This document shows, piece by piece, positions 11,641-27,100 of a DNA stretch of 64,000 nt. Every line of letters begins with the position of its first letter. Positions within the stretch are counted from its first letter, which is position 1. The notes under the pieces were generated by a model that saw only the letters and a list, made by a program, of their open reading frames with translations, ran no database searches and was not told the origin of the DNA. Source of the stretch: Nageia nagi (lineage: Eukaryota; Pinophyta); assembly GCA_050084985.1 (NCBI GenBank), contig JBITNC010000002.1, positions 38,006,001 through 38,070,000 of the forward strand. Direction: 5' to 3'. Position numbers and translations under genes: made by a program.

Positions 11641-14600
11641 TTTTATACTCGACAACCTTGGTAAACATCGAACAACAACATATTCATACCCAACATATGT
11701 ACAATCACCTAATAGACCTCAATCTAATCACCCAACATGCTTCTCACTATGTTGATATAATGTTGACAACAACAATAATCTCTTTGTATTAATAGATATG
11801 CGTATGACGTGTCAACTTGATATATGCACGAGGTTTCAACCTTACTATATGTACAAAGAACCAAGATGCTATACATAAATAATTTATATATAAATGCACA
11901 AATTTTATGCGCTATATGCACAAGGTTTCTAGGTGTTATACACACAGAGAATTTGCATATATAATCAAAACACAAAATTGGCAATCTTGACAAGCAAATG
12001 AAGGATGTAATTCAAGTCAGTTTCCAACACTATCATCCTTTTTAAGTACATTGAGAGGATTTTTCACTTCTCAACTTGCCTCATTGAGGATTTTTCTTCT
12101 TGATATACATTTGACACACATCTTAGGAGAAGCGAAATATATACCTCAAATAATAAGTGCTACTTTATTTATGAATTTGTCATATTACATGCTAATAACA
12201 TCATTTGATATTATTTTTCACTTTTGTGCATATCCATCAATGATAAAATACTTGAACCTACTCATACATATTTAACATATCATACATGTGTAAATTTATT
12301 TAATTACACTCAAGAATCTATTTAACCATCATATGGACCCAAATTGATCTTCATGGCCCCAAATTATAAGCCTCAATGACCATAGTTATGTTTCCCAAAA
12401 AATCATTGTGGCTTTTAAAAATATTGAAATTTGATATTTTGAAACCTGTCTTACCATTTATCATTTAGGCTTATTGGCTCATCTTGATATGATTCATATA
12501 TCTAGGTTAAAAATAATTTCAAATCATATTCAAAAGAGATCAATATGTCATTATTAATATTTCCTAATCTTTGATATTTCATTTACTATTTTGGTCCTCT
12601 ATTTTTTTCTATATTATAGTCTTAATATTACATAGATTTATCATATGATATTATCTACTGTACAAAGCATTTACAATATTATCTCTTACTTGATGGAGTC
12701 TCATTACCACTTAAACCATTAAAATAAATCCTTATTATGCAAAAGTTAATATTCAATTTTAATTACCATTTTATCAATTGCAAAAGATTAAAAAAAATAA
12801 TAACAATAATTAAAAAAATTAAATTTTTTTATACAAACATTAAATATCAATACACAAAAAATATTATCTTATTTCTAAAATTATTAATATTTCTACATAT
12901 ACTTTTAATAGATCAATAATAATCATCCCGATTAAATCTAAAACTTATTTTTCAACCCTTTACATAATTCTCAATTTCATTCAATCCATAGTTTACATTT
13001 CATCATTTACTATGTTTTAGTATCCACCTTTTCATATCACGTTATTTATCTAAACTATATTACTTAGTATCGATTCTCAGACAAATACACAACCAACAAC
13101 AATGCAACAATTCTTGTAAAACAAAAAAAAAAAATCATACAACAACAAACACTACCCAACCAATGTATACAAACATGTACAATGTTCTATGAGGAAGGAG
13201 GGCAACTCTACACTTAATTTAAGAGGCAAAAGAAGGAGAACAACTTCACAAATTTGCCATGTACATAGGTTTTGAAAAAGAGTCACGTCATTACCAATGC
13301 ATATAGATTAAACTAGATAGAAATTCGAATTCCTGCACATACCTTGATCGTATTGCTCTGGCATGTTACTCCCAATTTAAATAAACCCGAAAACTAATGC
13401 TGCCAAATGTAAGAATAGAACTAGTGTTTGACTTCTATGCAATGTGTCGCATCTTGCCAGAAGCTAGAAATAGATTACATAGCTCTTGCCAACTAATCCG
13501 CAAGGTTGTAACTGTTTCATGTCACATCTTGAGAATGCAGATAGTCATGTCAACACCATAAATGCCTGATTATTATATAATGTTTCAATCAAGCTTCATA
13601 ATTGAGTTTCCTATGTTGGATATGGAGTCGATTTGTTTGTCCTATTGCCAAGGGGGGCAGAAGGCAAGTAAACTACTGAGTACTGACCCATACCTAATTA
13701 GATGTACTTGACCAGGCTAGTCAAATGGATATTCTCTTTATTTGAAGATCATTGACCCATAAAAAAATTGAGTTTTTTCTTATGTTGTTAAACTTCATCA
13801 AATCCCATGGTGCATTCAAATGAGTGATTACATGCGGTTTGCATGGACTGCCAAAGAGAAACAACTAATGCATAACTCCTCCAGCTCAGCAAAAACTACC
13901 TGAGACTACAAAAAAAATGCCCTCAAATCATACTACATAGGATACTGGTGCTGGAGAAATCATAATGAAAAATCTCTGCAAATCGAAATGAAATCCAAAT
14001 AAGAGATCCTAGAAAACAGGAATCTCTACCTAAGATTCTAAAGCATCCTTGAAGTGGGAAAAAATAAGCCTTGTATTGATATTTAAGTATGCCTTGGCAG
14101 ATGTGGACAGTAAGAATTAAAAGTGGTTTTGATTAATTGAGTTCTAGGGAACAGTGCCAGGCATTCCATGCTTTCCAACGCTTGGGCGCATGTACCCCTA
14201 CTTGAATTTAAATTATCTGCAAGACATAACAACATTCTGCCTTTCTTCTGGTATTCCGTAAACACTTTTGGATCCTAAAAAAGGCTTTTTCTCTGAATGG
14301 ATGTAACATGTCCATTAAAGGTTGGGAATAATGTACAGCTTCATCACTTACGGGATTAATTTCGTGCTTTTGTGTTGTACCCGTGACCCTTGACAGAGTT
14401 TTCCATGTTACCTGCATATGAATTTCATCAACACTAATCTAGCCCCTCATGAGTTTTATAGGGTACATCAAATATTCTAGTGGGTAATGTAAGGCGAATG
14501 ATTTTTAGCAGTGCCAATGAGATGAAAACATTTCGGAAACAATCATATAGATGGTGTAGTAAGAGTGAGTTCAGCTGAGCATAGAGTAATATTAAAGAGG

Positions 14601-14988
14601 GAGGAGGCCACTGCGATCCAACATTTTAACCATCAATTTTCGTTTCAGGGGTAAGTAACTAATTCTTGACCTATCCTCCTAGAAGGTTCTAGAGAAAAAT
14701 GGATTTGTTTTGATCCTGTGGTGGGGTCCTTGGTCAATCTCTCTGTCCCTCCATTATAACAAACATAGCTTTTTAAGTGAGTTGGACTCCTTTTCAGTTT
14801 TGGCATGAATCTCAGGGCTTTGATTTTGGGACTTCATACTTTTTCTATTAGTGTCTCAGCTATGATAATGTTTTCTCCTGTTCTTTTGGCAGGCCACTTG
14901 AAAATCCACCTTTTTTTATTGAACTAGCTGGAATTCCTTTAGGTCTATGGGATCTGGGCTTCTTAATTGATTGGTTTGGTGCACAATG
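11641..14988. other. Intergenic DNA and upstream region of the NPGR1-like gene
   Basis: 11,641-13,080 is AT-rich and featureless; 12,740-12,930 is almost pure A/T. From about 13,085 base composition becomes more balanced, as expected near a gene, but no coding frame with a known domain appears. The promoter and 5' untranslated exon must lie here. A pyrimidine tract followed by ttttggcag at 14,884-14,892 could be a splice acceptor of a 5'UTR intron. I cannot fix the transcription start. Confidence 0.5.
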
Positions 14989-15186
14989 ATGTTATGCCAA
15001 TGTTCCAGAGAGCAATTCAGATTTGAAGAGATGCCTCAGTCCTCGGAGTCCTTGGCTACCAGAGATTTCTCAGCTAGTGCAATTTCTTCTTCCAGAACTG
15101 CTGATGTTGAGTCTATTCTGTTAGATGAGGGTGGCATTCAAGAGGCAGAGTCGTCATTGAGAGAAGCTCTCTCTCTCAATTATGAG
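14989..15186 (+). CDS. NPGR1: NPGR1-like exon 1 (residues 1-66)
   Basis: The start is the second of two adjacent ATGs (14,986 and 14,989). I chose 14,989 because the protein then begins MLCQCS, as in the NPGR1 subfamily. The Ser-rich N-terminus is followed by an acidic stretch and the helix AESSLREALSLNYE. The donor is tatgag|gtttgt, phase 0. Confidence 0.85.
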
Positions 15187-18100
15187 GTTTGTATCGGTTA
15201 CTCTGATCCAATTTTTATGCTTAGTGAGTTGAACTGGCTTGATCACTTCATGGTAGAAGTAGAACTAACTTCTTTTTTAACATTGAAATTAGGGACGTTG
15301 AGTTTAGATCCTAGTGACACTGGGCCAGATTTCAATACAAACTTCACTAGTTAGTTTCGAAGAATTCCCTTTTGAGGAGAATGTAGCAGGATATGCGAAT
15401 GGTGTCCTTAAAACTTGACAAATAATCATATAAAGACTAAGACTATGTCATACCCATATGAAAATATGTCTGAATGCAGTAAGATGCACCCTCCCATAAT
15501 GAACACATAATTCTTAACACAAAACATTAGTATTTATTATTTTTAAATTGTTTACTGAAACTCAATATATTCACAGAGCACATAATACCTGACCCAAAGA
15601 CATTGGGCGATATTCTCTATATATAATTGCATTGTGCCCATGTCAATCGCTAGTTTTGATTTTGCATTTTAATTTATTAACAAACAACTATAGGATCAAA
15701 CATTGCCTATTTTGTTCTTGTAATGTTTTCTCTTTATAGTTATCAATTGATTAACTATAGACACAACACTGGAAAAATCCTTTCAAAATCATGTCCTATA
15801 TTTTTAAGACAAAATTTGTCTGCACAAACATATACTTTGTATTTACAGGTGTTGTTGTCTATGTCCCCATTGATACCTTATTATAGTGCTTTTACTTGTA
15901 ATGTGTTGATCTCTGAGTCATATTTTTGGTGAGGGCCAACATATTAAACACTGTAATTTCTGAATCAGTTTTGGGCTAATGCACTCTAGAGAATCTTCGA
16001 TGTTCATACTGTGTCACTTGTTGGATTCGTTTTCTAATAAAAGGGCAGTACAACATTCAAGAGACCCAGGGAGGCTAAATGGAAAGCAAGAACTAGGAAT
16101 AAAAAAGAATTAGGAATGACCTGCATAAAAAATTTACAGAACTCATCCTTCCTTTCCTGTTTGAAAGGATTTAACAAAGTAAAAGTTTACATCCCCTGTT
16201 CTATTGATTCTCATGATCCATGGAACTTTCCAAACTTGTAGAAGTGTTGACCTTGTAAATCAGAAACTTATGAATTAATTCTTAAAAGGGGAATTTGAGC
16301 TTTGGACCTTGGAAGACAACTCAGAAAACATAATTGTAGTTCGGGTTTGTTGCTTATAATGGCTCATACAGGAAATGTGTTGATCTGAGTTAAATTTGAT
16401 ATTTAATGTCACTCTTTAGTTTTTTCTGAAGATAGTATATTGCCATAAATACTAAAATGTCTCATACAGGCAGTGTATTGGCCTAATTCAAACTTGATCT
16501 TTAAGCTCACTCTTTAGTTTTCTTATTCTGAAGATAGTATATTGCCCTAAACACTATTTTCTCGTAGCATTATATGTGGTCGGTAATATGAGACCTGGTA
16601 ATTGGGACTGCTTGAATTGATAAATTCCTTCTCTATCTTCTTGCATGTAGGCTAAACTATGCACTATGTAGCCATGTTCCGTTCTTTAAATTCAAGATAG
16701 ATAGCATTCAAAGGGTCTGGAAATAAATGATATTTATCAAAAGATGTGTTGACATAAGAATCCTCTGTGACATACCAACAACTATAAGCACAAGGGGATA
16801 TTCCAGAAATTGCAGGTATAATCAGCAGAATGATTTGCGAAGGAGGATACTATTAGGGACGATAAAAAATGTTCATAATGATTCAACCATGCATTAATTT
16901 TGGAAAAAAAAACAATCCTGATTCCTATACTTCTCCAACATAGGAAATGAAGTTACAATTGTTATCAAATATCAAACATTTGATGTACACCAAAAGAGAA
17001 CTTGTTCAGGTATGGACTTAATTAAAAAAATACCATCAAGCTATGTGGCTCAAACCATTTTATACATTTTGGCTGAAAGAAACAATCTTGTAGCTATAAG
17101 CACTTTGATTTCACTTGCAAAAATGGTCATCATCTTGTCATGATCAACCATCCATCCGAGAAGCCAAGAAATCACATACTCTTCTGATTTTCTTCAAGTA
17201 GAAATCATCATCAAATCTACCATTTTGATGTGTTGTTTATTTGAATCATCAATTTAGATGTCTTCTTCAGGAATCTTTATTCTTGATTTTTTAAAATCTT
17301 TGCTTTTCCTCATTAGTTCCAACTCCACATAATGCTAGTTTGCATGTCATCACAGTTAATTTATTTATTTTTAATTAAGGAAGGAAAAGTTATCAGTATT
17401 CATGAGTGATGGAAGTAAGTCAATATGAAGAGATCCAGTTACACTAGAAAGTACAAGCGATATAAGGGTCCTAGAAGCTGAGTTGTAACAGTAAAACAAT
17501 ATGAACATTATTAGAGGTATACATAAAGAAGGTATGTCCTGTCATATTACCTAGAACAAAAGAACTAACTGGAAACCAAGCAAAAACGTAAATCCTAAAC
17601 AAGGTTCACTGTCAATACAAAATCAAAGGAAGAAACAAGTTAAAACTGTGAATCCCAACTACCTCGTTACAAAGCAGTTATACTAATTAATAAATTATGG
17701 TAACAAACTTTAATTTTTTACTTACCCAAGTCAGGGAGGATCTCCCGAGTCATCTTCAAAATGTCTGTGCTAAATACTATCGTGCTTAGTAGATAAGTAG
17801 ATGCTTGAGCTTTTGTTGGTGTTGAACATGAGATAGAAATATGTCTGTAAGTATGCGTATTCCATTGAAGGAGCAGACAAATGAGTTTATGAAGAACTCA
17901 TTTTAATGGGCACTGAAACAAAATTGGAAAATATTTTAATGGGCATACTTGCAAAAGTCTTGAAAATTTACTCGTTTTAGGATGATGAAATAACAACTCA
18001 GCCTGTGCTCCTTATCATATTTGGCACTAAACATTGTGTTTTGCAGATAAAGTCCATTTTGATAGATGCATATCATATCTTCCCTTGATAATGGTGTTTC

Positions 18101-21100
18101 TAGCAGGCAGGTTGTCTTAGCTGTTGACAGAGCATAACAATAGCAGGTTTCAGCTAGTGGTTAAGGTGCTATGAATTTGGAAATGTACTATTGACTTCTA
18201 TTTTACACTTCAATTGAATATTTATTAAATATTTCAAATTTATTATTACTATGTCAAAACATGTTGCACAATTATGAAGTTGCTTTGAAATAGTATTTGG
18301 TTTGATGTATATGTGATCAATTGTGTCTATTAGTTGCAATATATTGAATATAGTTCCCTCTGCCGAAGTGAATTAGAAATTATCAGTTGTGCCTGGGACT
18401 AACAAAAAAAGAGTTTGATAAATGTTTGCTAAGTTTGTAAATAACTCTAATATAGGAAGCCAGAGCATTGTTGGGAAGACTGGAGTACCAGCGGGGCAAT
18501 GTAGAATCAGCACTTCATGTTTTTGAGGGAATAGATATGAATACTATAACATCCAAGATGAAGCAGGCAATATCTGAAAGGACACAGCGTCGAAGATCAC
18601 GCTCTCGCAATGCAAGTGGACATCTTATGTCAATAAATGCTGTTAGTCTACTTCTTGAAGCTATGCTTCTAAAAGCAAAGTCTTTGCAAGAGCTTGGACT
18701 TGCCAAAGGTAGTAACATAACTCTCTAGTCTCTGTTTTTGTTTGAGTGTTGAATGCATATGTAACAATATTTTAAAATTTGGATGATGCAAGTTTTTAAT
18801 TGAATGCATTCTAGAGTGAAGATTGAATAAATACTGGAGCTGGTCCAAACACAGGAAAACACTGAATTTTCTATTGATAAATGATTACCATTATTTATTC
18901 TTTTTCTTGTTTGGCCTATTCATGTTCAATACCATACATTTTACAGCATGCAGCATAACATAATTTTCATACTCTTTCTCCTCCATTATATTTTTTTTTT
19001 CAGATTAGGTTCTCTGTTTCTTCCTGTCCATGTCTTTCTCCTTCCTATCTGTGTATTGTTTATGTGGGTTCTATTGTATATTTTTAATCTGTTAATCATT
19101 AACTGAGCTTTTCTTTTCTGCGCTTTCCTTGTGAATTGTTGTATACATCAGTAGCATCACAGTTTTGTAGTATTGTGCTCTGCAAACTCAGTTTGTCTCA
19201 AGTTTTAACAGAATTATTGTTTCAAGCTATGTTTTAGTCTTTTCATATTGCTAACCGTGGTTTATCATGAAAAATTTCATCATGTGCTTTAATACACAAA
19301 CATACAGATATCTTTAGCTATATCCATCAATCAATCTATATATTACTATATATACATATACATACAGACACTTATTTAAAATGTTTTTAATAGCAAACTT
19401 TTAGAGTTGAATACCGAAACCAGATATTTTTACAATCATATCTGTGTTATATATGACATGCCATAGTTTCAGATTTCTGTACTCATTACAAAATGAGAAA
19501 TGAAACACTTTGGTCCTTGGGATCTTAAAATCATTGTTAACTATGAAGTAGAAACAAAATGGTATTTTAAACCAAGAATAATTTCTAAAAAGGAAGTAGC
19601 AAGATCCAATCAATATCTCACATAGAGAAGAATTTCCTCCTAATGTCAGGAGGATAATGTTTCAGTTGTCTCACACCACTATAGGATCTTGCACATGAGA
19701 GATTTGGATTTGTATTTTGTGGTTCATATTTACTTAGTAGACTTTTTGGGGCTATATGTTTTTTTTCTTGCACATGAGAGAAATTTGGATTTGTATTTTG
19801 TGGTACATATTTACTTAGTAGATTCTTTGGGCCTATATGTTTTTTTGCTCTCACATGATTGTGATAGAATGTATTTTTGAGTCTTATTGACATTCTTTGG
19901 CCATTTTTGGATTTTAATGTATTTTCCCTTGTTCTTTTTGAAATAAAATAATTTTTATGTACGATGTGGATCATATGCTCCATTTAGAGAAAATGGCCCA
20001 AAGGAGTATTTTCTGCTTAATCTATTCAGGGAAGCATTCACATAGTAAGATCTAGAGGGGTGTGATGTTTTGAGTGAATGCATAGGCCAACCATTATCAA
20101 ATTATTGGATCTTGGAAGGAATCTATCTCTTAGTTGCATGTATCACACATACTAGGGGTATATAGGGCAGTTTTAAAAAGGCCTATTGTTATTTTCTTAT
20201 ACAAAACAGATGGAAATGATTTCTCACTTTTTGGGCTCCTATACTGGCCAAATACAGGATCATGATAAAACACAATTCAGGCACAAATAGGCCAACTGTA
20301 ATGTGATCTAATGGTTCACATTGATGGATGTTTATGTAACATGGAATGCTAATCTCGATTTTTATGTTATATGGAATGCTAAACTCTATTATTTGTACAG
20401 TTGAAGAGGAAAAAATGGAATAACTAAGAGATGAAGACAGAAATCTGGGTTTTTATATTTGGGAGCTGGATGTTTACTTACTCGAGTGGGCAAGTGAGAT
20501 GTATTACATAATCTGAGATATATGATACTGAAATTTTTGAATCTTTAAAACAAGATAAAACAGAGAAAATTGTATACATCTAAAGAAGATGGAAGTAATT
20601 CAATTGAAAAAATTACAAAAATTACTCTACTTTGACTTCTGACTGGAATCATTTTGTTGAATAGGGAGTGAAAAAACTCGACTGGCTGGGGAGTTGAAGG
20701 AAATCTGTTTTGTCGTGGTATTTGTTAAGATATGTTTTAGTATGCAATTATTCTTCTCTAGTGTAGGAAACATATTCTATCCTTCCCAATATAACTGCTA
20801 CAAGTGAATGTTTGCTTACAGACTAGTGTATGAATATTTAACTTTTGCACTTGAATTAGCTTTCTTCCTACGAAACCTTTTCAAATAAAACTCGTATATT
20901 TAATTGCTTTTGTTGAGCACATGCAACCAGAGTTAAGCAATTCCAATCTAACAATGAAGAATTGCATGCTTTAGAAAGAATTATTGTTCTGGAACAATTC
21001 ACATTAAATCTTTTCTTAAAATCAAGATTCCTAATAGCTATTCTGTAACCAGTATCTTTCTCACTTAGAATATTACAATCTATCTAATGCTGACATGAAT

Positions 21101-24100
21101 TTTGGCCTGTTTGATATGGCAGAAGCTGCACAAGAATGCAAGACTGTGTTGGAAACAGTCGAATCTGCACTTCCTTATGGCATGCCAGAAGCCTCTGTAG
21201 GTGATGTTAAGTTGCAGGAGACTGTGAACAATGCAGTAGAATTGCTTCCAGAACTTTGGAAACAGGCAGGTATGTTACATGAAGCCATAGCTGCTTATAG
21301 ACGGGCTTTAATTAACCCTTGGAACTTGGATTCTGAAAGGTCAGCTCGAATTCAGAAAGAATTTGCAATATTATTGCTTTATGGCGGTATTGAAGCAGGG
21401 CCACCGAGTTTAGGTTTGCATGCCGAGGGTGCATTTGTTCCTAGAAATAATATTGAAGAGGCTATACTCTTGTTGTTAATTCTCCTAAGAAAATTCTCTC
21501 TTCGAATGATACCCTGGGATCCCACAATCATGGATCACCTAACTTTTGCTTTATCAACTTCTGGGCAATTTGAAACATTGGCGGATAAGATTGAAGAAGT
21601 ACTACCTGGTATTTACAACAGAACAGAGCGATGGTATATCCTTTCTCTCTGTTATAGTGCTGCAGGTCAGGATCGGGTTGCTTTGAACCTTTTAAAGAAG
21701 TCTTTGCGTCCTTCAGAAAAGCCAGATTATTATCCAGCATTACTGTTGGCAGCAAAATTATGTGGGCAAAGTTCACAATGTGCTTCTGAGGGTGTGAATT
21801 TTGCACGTAGAGCATTAGAAACTACTGAGTGTGAAAATGATCATATGAAAGTTGTGGCTAATCATTTGCTTGGGGTTGCCCTTGGAAAACAAGCTAGATG
21901 TGCTATGTATGACTCCGAAAGGATTCAGATACAGCGTGAGGCTCTTATTTGTTTGGAAGAAGCTGCTGTAACTAAAGATCCAGAGGTAATGTTTAGCCTT
22001 GGATTGGAAAATGCTCACCAACGGAATTTAACTATAGCACTGGATTGTACAAAGAAATACTTGAATTCGGTGGCAGGGGCTTCAGTAAAAGGTTGGAGGC
22101 TCTTGGCCCTTATATTGTCAGCACAGCAGCGGTTTTCTGATGCAGTCATGATCCTCGATGCTGCTTTGGATGAGACAGGAAAATGGGAACAAGGAGAGTT
22201 ATTGCGTTCTAAAGCAAAGTTACAGATTGCTAAAGGACAATCTGCACATGCCATTGAGACATACAAAATGCTACTTGCACTTGTTCAAGCTCAAAGGAAG
22301 ACTTTGCAAGCTGGGAACCTGAAGCATAAGGTATGTATCCAGGCCTCCCATTGGGCTTTGGATAATTTTCTTAGTATTGTTTTTTAAATTAATGTAGTTT
22401 ATTTTGGATGTGCTCCTCCTTTTTCTGTTTGGTTTTATGGAGACTATCATTCTTGCTATAAACACCATAAAAGCTCATGTATGAAAGAAAATGATAGTTA
22501 TCGGCTTTAAACATAACCATTGTACATCCTTATTGTATAGGGGGGAGACAATGGGTCTCTTGAGCTTGAGGCATGGCAAGACTTGGCTTATGTCTACACA
22601 AGTCTTGGGCAATGGGATGATGGGGATCTTTGTTTGGATAGAGCTAAGGGTGTCAAGCTGTATTCTTCTGTAAGCTGGCATGCTAGAGGTGAAACATTCT
22701 TGAATAACTACTTATTTATTGGCTTATATTCTTGGAGAGAATGATGTTCTTTTAGGAGTTCAAACTTTCGTATACTGTTGTAATACTTTCTCATTTCATA
22801 CAAGATAATAGATTGAATTTAATATATCAGTAAGGAAGGGTACATGAACTTAGAACTACAATTTTGATCAATAATCTTTTTTCCTCAAATGTGGTGAAAT
22901 TTTGACAAAATCTTACAAATATTGGTAATGCTTACTCTACACGCAAGCAAATAATTCTATACAGTTAGACGTGGGTTTAACATGAACATAGTGTTGATTC
23001 AGAGTAGTTTATGATGCCAGGTACACATTTCTTAGGATCACTGCCCACTCCCACATAGTGACACTGATCTTAACTGGTTGTAGTTGAATGAACAAAACCA
23101 CTCAATATACGGTGAATATTTTAACAGCATTCAATTTTTTAACAATTTTATTTTTGAGAGCTCGTGAAATAGTTTTTTGGTATGCTACAAGTGCTGCAGT
23201 TATGCTTATTTACCTTATCCAAATGTGTTTGTACCAAGGCTGGTGCTAATCATGGAAGAGAATGAAGACTGCCTTGGTACAATAAATTGTGGTAGCTTGA
23301 GGTATATCTGAACTGTGGATTCTGCCATTTGTTAATGTCTTCTTATTGTTTACAACATCTAATAGGGACAGCAGGTCTCCTCATTTGCATCCTTGTAATT
23401 CTAGTATTGGGCTTAGTGAGCACAATGATACTTCTCTTATTTAAATATGCAGCTTGTTAATTTTCTTTCTCAAGAAGGTTAGCTCAGTTAGAAAGTTTGA
23501 CAGTTGTTTCTAACAGAATTCTGCAATTCTTAGGTAAGCTTTCAGAAAATTTTGTTCGATACCTTTAACATCATTATAGGAAATATGCTCTTCATACTGA
23601 GCAGTTAATCATATTCTCTTGTAATTATCCATATTTGAGTTAAGACACTTTCCTAATTTTAGTGATTATTCTTACAGCCTTCTCAAAAGTGTTAAGAAAT
23701 TGTCCAGCAGAAAAAAGAATACATTTATACAAAGTTCACAACTTGGGTTCAGTCCCAAATCAACAGGCAAACATATCAGGGATGTTGCAAGTCTCCTTTT
23801 CATGTTGCTGTATATTCTGTTAATTCCATAGAAAGGTTATGTAGCCATTAATACATGTTAGTACTTGTTCAAAGCTAGATGCTTTGAAACACAACATTTA
23901 TGTATTAGCAAACTAAAGCACCAATTATAGCATGTCTAAAGATCTAGGGTATACACTACTAGGATACACATAGTGGTGTTCAACATTTAAAACTCTGACC
24001 ATGAAAATGTCCAATGAGCTGGTATACATTATCATAAATGCAAACAATGAAAATCTACCTGTCACTTGGACTTTTTCAACAGGGAACTATTTGTCAACTT

Positions 24101-27100
24101 TATATTTTGTCTATGCCATATCCTGTAAATATTTATTGAAGTTTTACAGTGTAGTGTTTGTGGGCGCCCCAATTGATATCATATTTTCTTGTCACTAAGA
24201 TAATAGAAAGATACTTTAGTTGCTACAATCTATTAATCTATGATAGAGTAAAGAATTTAATAGCAAGCTAGTTTTAATAAAAATAACTTACACAGGAACG
24301 TTCTCTTTTGAATGAATGGAAAGAGAGGACCTGTTGCCTCTACTTTGTTCAGGAGCTGGAGACTTAAGATCATTTTGTCTTTAGATGTCCTATGATCTAT
24401 CTTTTATGGCCACTCTAGGGTAGATGGTTAAATACCAACAATACTAGCTTTATGAGAGGACAATCACAGAATATAGATGATGAGGTAGTGAAAGGATCCT
24501 CTCATCAAATATTAGAATAAAACACACAATGGCATCCTTGATATCAAACAAAGGAGTAATGTTTAGAACTTGATTGATCATCTTAGCGAGCCTGAGGTAA
24601 TTGACATTCAGCATATCCCCAATGAAGATACTTCTGATTGATGTGTATATGAGTTTTATGGATTGTCAGTTTATGCCAAGTATATGTAATCACAAGGAAG
24701 ATGCCTCCACTGTAGAGCCCTGCTAAACCTGTAAAACCTAAAACAAAAACTACCATAATATGAACTTCATGAAGAGCTCCTGATAAAAGTTACGAGTCTG
24801 ATGTGTTTTCCATTTAAAGCAGAAAAGGTGGAGAGGAAAAGATGCAAATGATTAATCAAGCTCCTGAAGGCTCAAGTGGTGATGTTGCTACCAATATGTT
24901 GGTCATTTGGGTGTGCTTTCCAAGATGATGATCGTGATGGAGCTAGTCCTGTAGAACATGAAAGGGCTAAACCTGCACCCTCTGAAGAAGGAATAATCAA
25001 TTCCAGTATTTATCAGCAAATTTTCTTCAATAAAATAAGCATAGGTAGATGTATATGTTCTTTCAGGCTGTACCTGAGTTCATTGCTGTTGACTCTCAGA
25101 AACAATCTACACTTCTGCAATCCTTCGTGTAATGATGAAAGGGCTAAACCTGCACCCTCTGAAGAAGGAATAATCAGTTCCAGTATTTATCAGGAAATTT
25201 TATTATTCTGTTGCAATCCTTTGTCTAACTATAGCATTCTTTTGAGTTAAGATGGAAATTTATATCATTACTTTTTACATTGCTCTGTTGATTTCTCCCA
25301 AGCTAGAATAAATGTAATCCACTATGCACTGGAAGTTAATACTATCTGATTCCCATGACCATGAGAAGATGTTTTTAGTGGCTTTGAGGATAAAAGCACT
25401 TATTATTTTTCAGAACAAACAGCTGAATTCTTTCTAATTTTTTTGAAGAAAACCAGGTTGATGTTATCCCTATTAAAGGCAGATTCATCTGGTGCACTAA
25501 ATGATTTGTGCCTGAGAAATGGCTGTTAGCATTCATTCCATATCCTGGTTCTTAGTCTCCAAATGATAATCGTTTATCCAAGGGGTTATAGTCTAGTCAT
25601 ACAATATAGGTAGCTGGAATATCATAACAAGCAGAGCTTACTTTATTTCACAACTCTAGAAGCCACCTTGCTGACTCGCAAAAGATAGAGAGGTTGAATC
25701 ATATACAACAGAGTATATGTTGCAGGTTAATAGGCATCCCTGCATTCAATAAAAATTGAGAAGTTCTGAGGTACTCCATTATATTGAAAATCTGTTCAAG
25801 TGGAATCGAAATCATTCATGGCTGATGGGCCAAGCCATTTATTATACTTCATGTGCTGTTCAACTTGTACATAACCAAGTTTGAATCTCAAAAGAAACTG
25901 GCATGAATTGTACAAAACTCTCACAAGTCCATTGTCTCTATTGCATTTAAACACTGTCATATTTATGTATATAGACCAGGAAAAGTCCATGACAGTTGGA
26001 CACAGCCATAACTGACATCCAATTATGTGCATGTACAGAGGGCCACAGTTCTTCAACAAAGGTGGCTGTGTTGTCGTTATCATGTCTCTCTAGAGTATGT
26101 GCACTATGTTACAGAACCATGCTTTAAACCGGATCTGCTCATACTGGGCCTTCAACACTAGTTTTCTTCTTCTGCCAGCAGTGAGAACCCATGTTTTGTG
26201 CAGCACACAATATACCATCTTCTATCATTTTGCCACTAAATCAAGATTGATTCTTCTTCTCTTAGAACCTCCTTCAAATTTGAAATTGGACTCTAGATGC
26301 TGATTTGCCATAACAAAATCGAACAATGGTGCAGGAGAGAATAGACATCAAAGACATAAATTGTACTTGTTTTCCAAATACTTCAGTAAAATATGGAGCT
26401 TCAATGTGAATTAGATGATGACCAAGCCTGCATTTGAAATTTTAGGAGGAAGGACCCTGTGTGACAGCTTTTTATGCAGAGAAACAAACCTTGATGAAGT
26501 AGGTTGACGATGTTTGATATGGAGATTTTTATTTTTGGAACAAAAATCTATAATGACATTGATCAATCATGGCAAATAAGAGTACAGAGTTTTCTCATAG
26601 ATTATTAATAACCATACAAAGTTTGTATGGTTATTGATAATCTATGAGAGAACTCTGTACTACTATTACAAACAAACTGCAAATCATTTAACAAGAATGC
26701 TTGAGACAGAATCTACCATTATTGAGAACATAGCAGATTCTAATTCCCGATTTTCCAGAAATCACTTCAATCTAAGCCTCTACTAAGCCAGTTGTATGGT
26801 TGTTGATAATCTATGAGAGAACTCTGTACTCCTATTACAAACAAACTGCAAATCATTTAACAAGGATGCTTGAGATAGAATCTACCATTATTTAGAACAT
26901 AGCAAATTCTAATTCCCAATGTTCCAGAAACTACTTCAATAAAAAGCCTCTGCTAAGCCCTATGCCCTTTGCATTTTATCCCGAAAGTTGTTCAATAGCC
27001 TTTCTGCAAGTTGCAGTCTGAAAAACAGCAGTTCAGCAGCCAACTTCCGAAAGGTCATACATTCAGCAGCTAACTTCTTAAGGTCATGCCTCTCCTATTA

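Noticed and set aside
14971-14988. Earlier start of the NPGR1-like reading frame
   Set aside because: The open frame reaches 14,971 only through a TTG, and ATG at 14,986 gives one extra Met. The MLCQCS start at 14,989 matches the family best.
15187-15354. Coding continuation of exon 1 past the donor
   Set aside because: The frame stays open but the protein loses NPG similarity exactly at tatgag|gtttgt, while exon 2 restores it in phase.
24876-25250. Open frame of 124 residues as an independent gene
   Set aside because: Only parts look protein-like, the rest is intron-like, and the protein-like pieces lie in more than one frame. Reported instead as exon-like islands.
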